The translations under genes and the position numbers were made by a program. From an uncultured Corynebacterium sp. (GTDB lineage: Bacteria > Actinomycetota > Actinomycetes > Mycobacteriales > Mycobacteriaceae): DNA of 22,949 nucleotides. The notes beneath the pieces were generated by a model. The model had not been told where the DNA came from, did no database searches, and saw only the letters and a list, made by a program, of their open reading frames with translations. Location of the stretch: contig NZ_CAMIAN010000033.1 of the NCBI RefSeq assembly GCF_946221155.1, positions 1 through 22,949 of the forward strand, read 5' to 3'. Shown piece after piece: positions 22,661-22,949 of this stretch (position 1 is the stretch's first letter; the number at the start of each line of letters is the position of its first letter).

Positions 22661-22949
22661 TTAAGCCACAGATGCCTGCTGGCGTTCCACGTAATCGCAG
22701 TAGTTCGCGGACTTATATCCGGCCGCACGCAGCAGCTCTAGAATGCGCAGCATATCGCCCGCCACGTCGTCCTTGCCGGCCTTCGCCGCACTGATGGAAA
22801 GGCGGATGTCTTTGCCCTTCGCGGCACTGCGGCGCACGCTGTTGAGGACGTTGCGACGCCACCACTTCACCGACCCAAACCCATCACCGAACGCGAGCAC
22901 ACGCACCGGGTGGCGCTTTTCATTGATGAGGTCTCGGATGGTGTACGCA
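22661..22949 (-). CDS. Unrecognised protein, N-terminus beyond window edge
   Basis: The minus-strand frame is open from the window edge to a TAA at 22661, giving at least 95 residues. An internal GTG at 22906 could be mistaken for a start, but the frame continues upstream without a stop. The visible part is basic and mixed alpha/beta in appearance: VRVLAFGDGFGSVKWWRRNV, then a Lys/Ala/Ser-rich middle, and a C-terminal helix-like LRILELLRAAGYKSANYCDYV. No signal peptide, membrane segment or known catalytic motif is seen in this part. It lies 80 bases upstream of purS on the same strand. No family is recognised. Confidence 0.6.
   Translation of the reverse strand, partial: AYTIRDLINEKRHPVRVLAFGDGFGSVKWWRRNVLNSVRRSAAKGKDIRLSISAAKAGKDDVAGDMLRILELLRAAGYKSANYCDYVERQQASVA

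Overview
The window looks like chromosome from a fairly GC-rich Corynebacterium or close relative. The evidence is the mycothiol synthase gene, an LmeA-type lipid-binding protein, a DUF3073 protein, several apparently leaderless starts, and a gene order close to the Mycobacterium tuberculosis block running roughly from purL to dusB (recalled as about Rv0803-Rv0823c). The species cannot be fixed from the sequence. No insertion sequence, prophage, CRISPR array or transfer island was seen; this is a conserved housekeeping region.

Layout: the left edge cuts a tRNA-Lys(UUU) gene (minus strand). Next comes an acetate/succinate-type CoA-transferase (minus), divergent from a tRNA-dihydrouridine synthase (plus), and then phoU (plus). 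A gluconokinase gene (minus) lies between phoU and the phosphate ABC importer operon pstS-pstC-pstA-pstB (minus). A 384-bp control region with a PHO-box-like repeat lies upstream of pstS. Then come mshD (minus), divergent from lmeA and a ferric-nitrobindin-like gene (both plus); a class IV PLP enzyme (PabC-like, minus), divergent from a YgfZ folate-binding protein (plus); a C-rich hairpin region that may encode a small RNA; and a DUF3073 gene. A hairpin terminator and a 14-bp tandem repeat separate DUF3073 from the purine genes.

The right third is mostly de novo purine synthesis on the minus strand: purS-purQ-purL (FGAM synthase complex), then a plus-strand double-hotdog acyl-CoA thioesterase, then a minus-strand run of an SCP-like gene, purF and purM. 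The window ends inside an unrecognised minus-strand gene upstream of purS.

Functionally, PstSCAB with PhoU handles phosphate uptake and its signalling. PurF, PurSQL and PurM carry out steps 1, 4 and 5 of IMP synthesis. YgfZ and PabC connect to folate, and MshD completes mycothiol. No clearly new system is visible. The best leads are the C-rich hairpin region before DUF3073, the 14-bp minisatellite, the nitrobindin-like protein lacking its expected heme-ligand histidine, and several specific regulatory signals.
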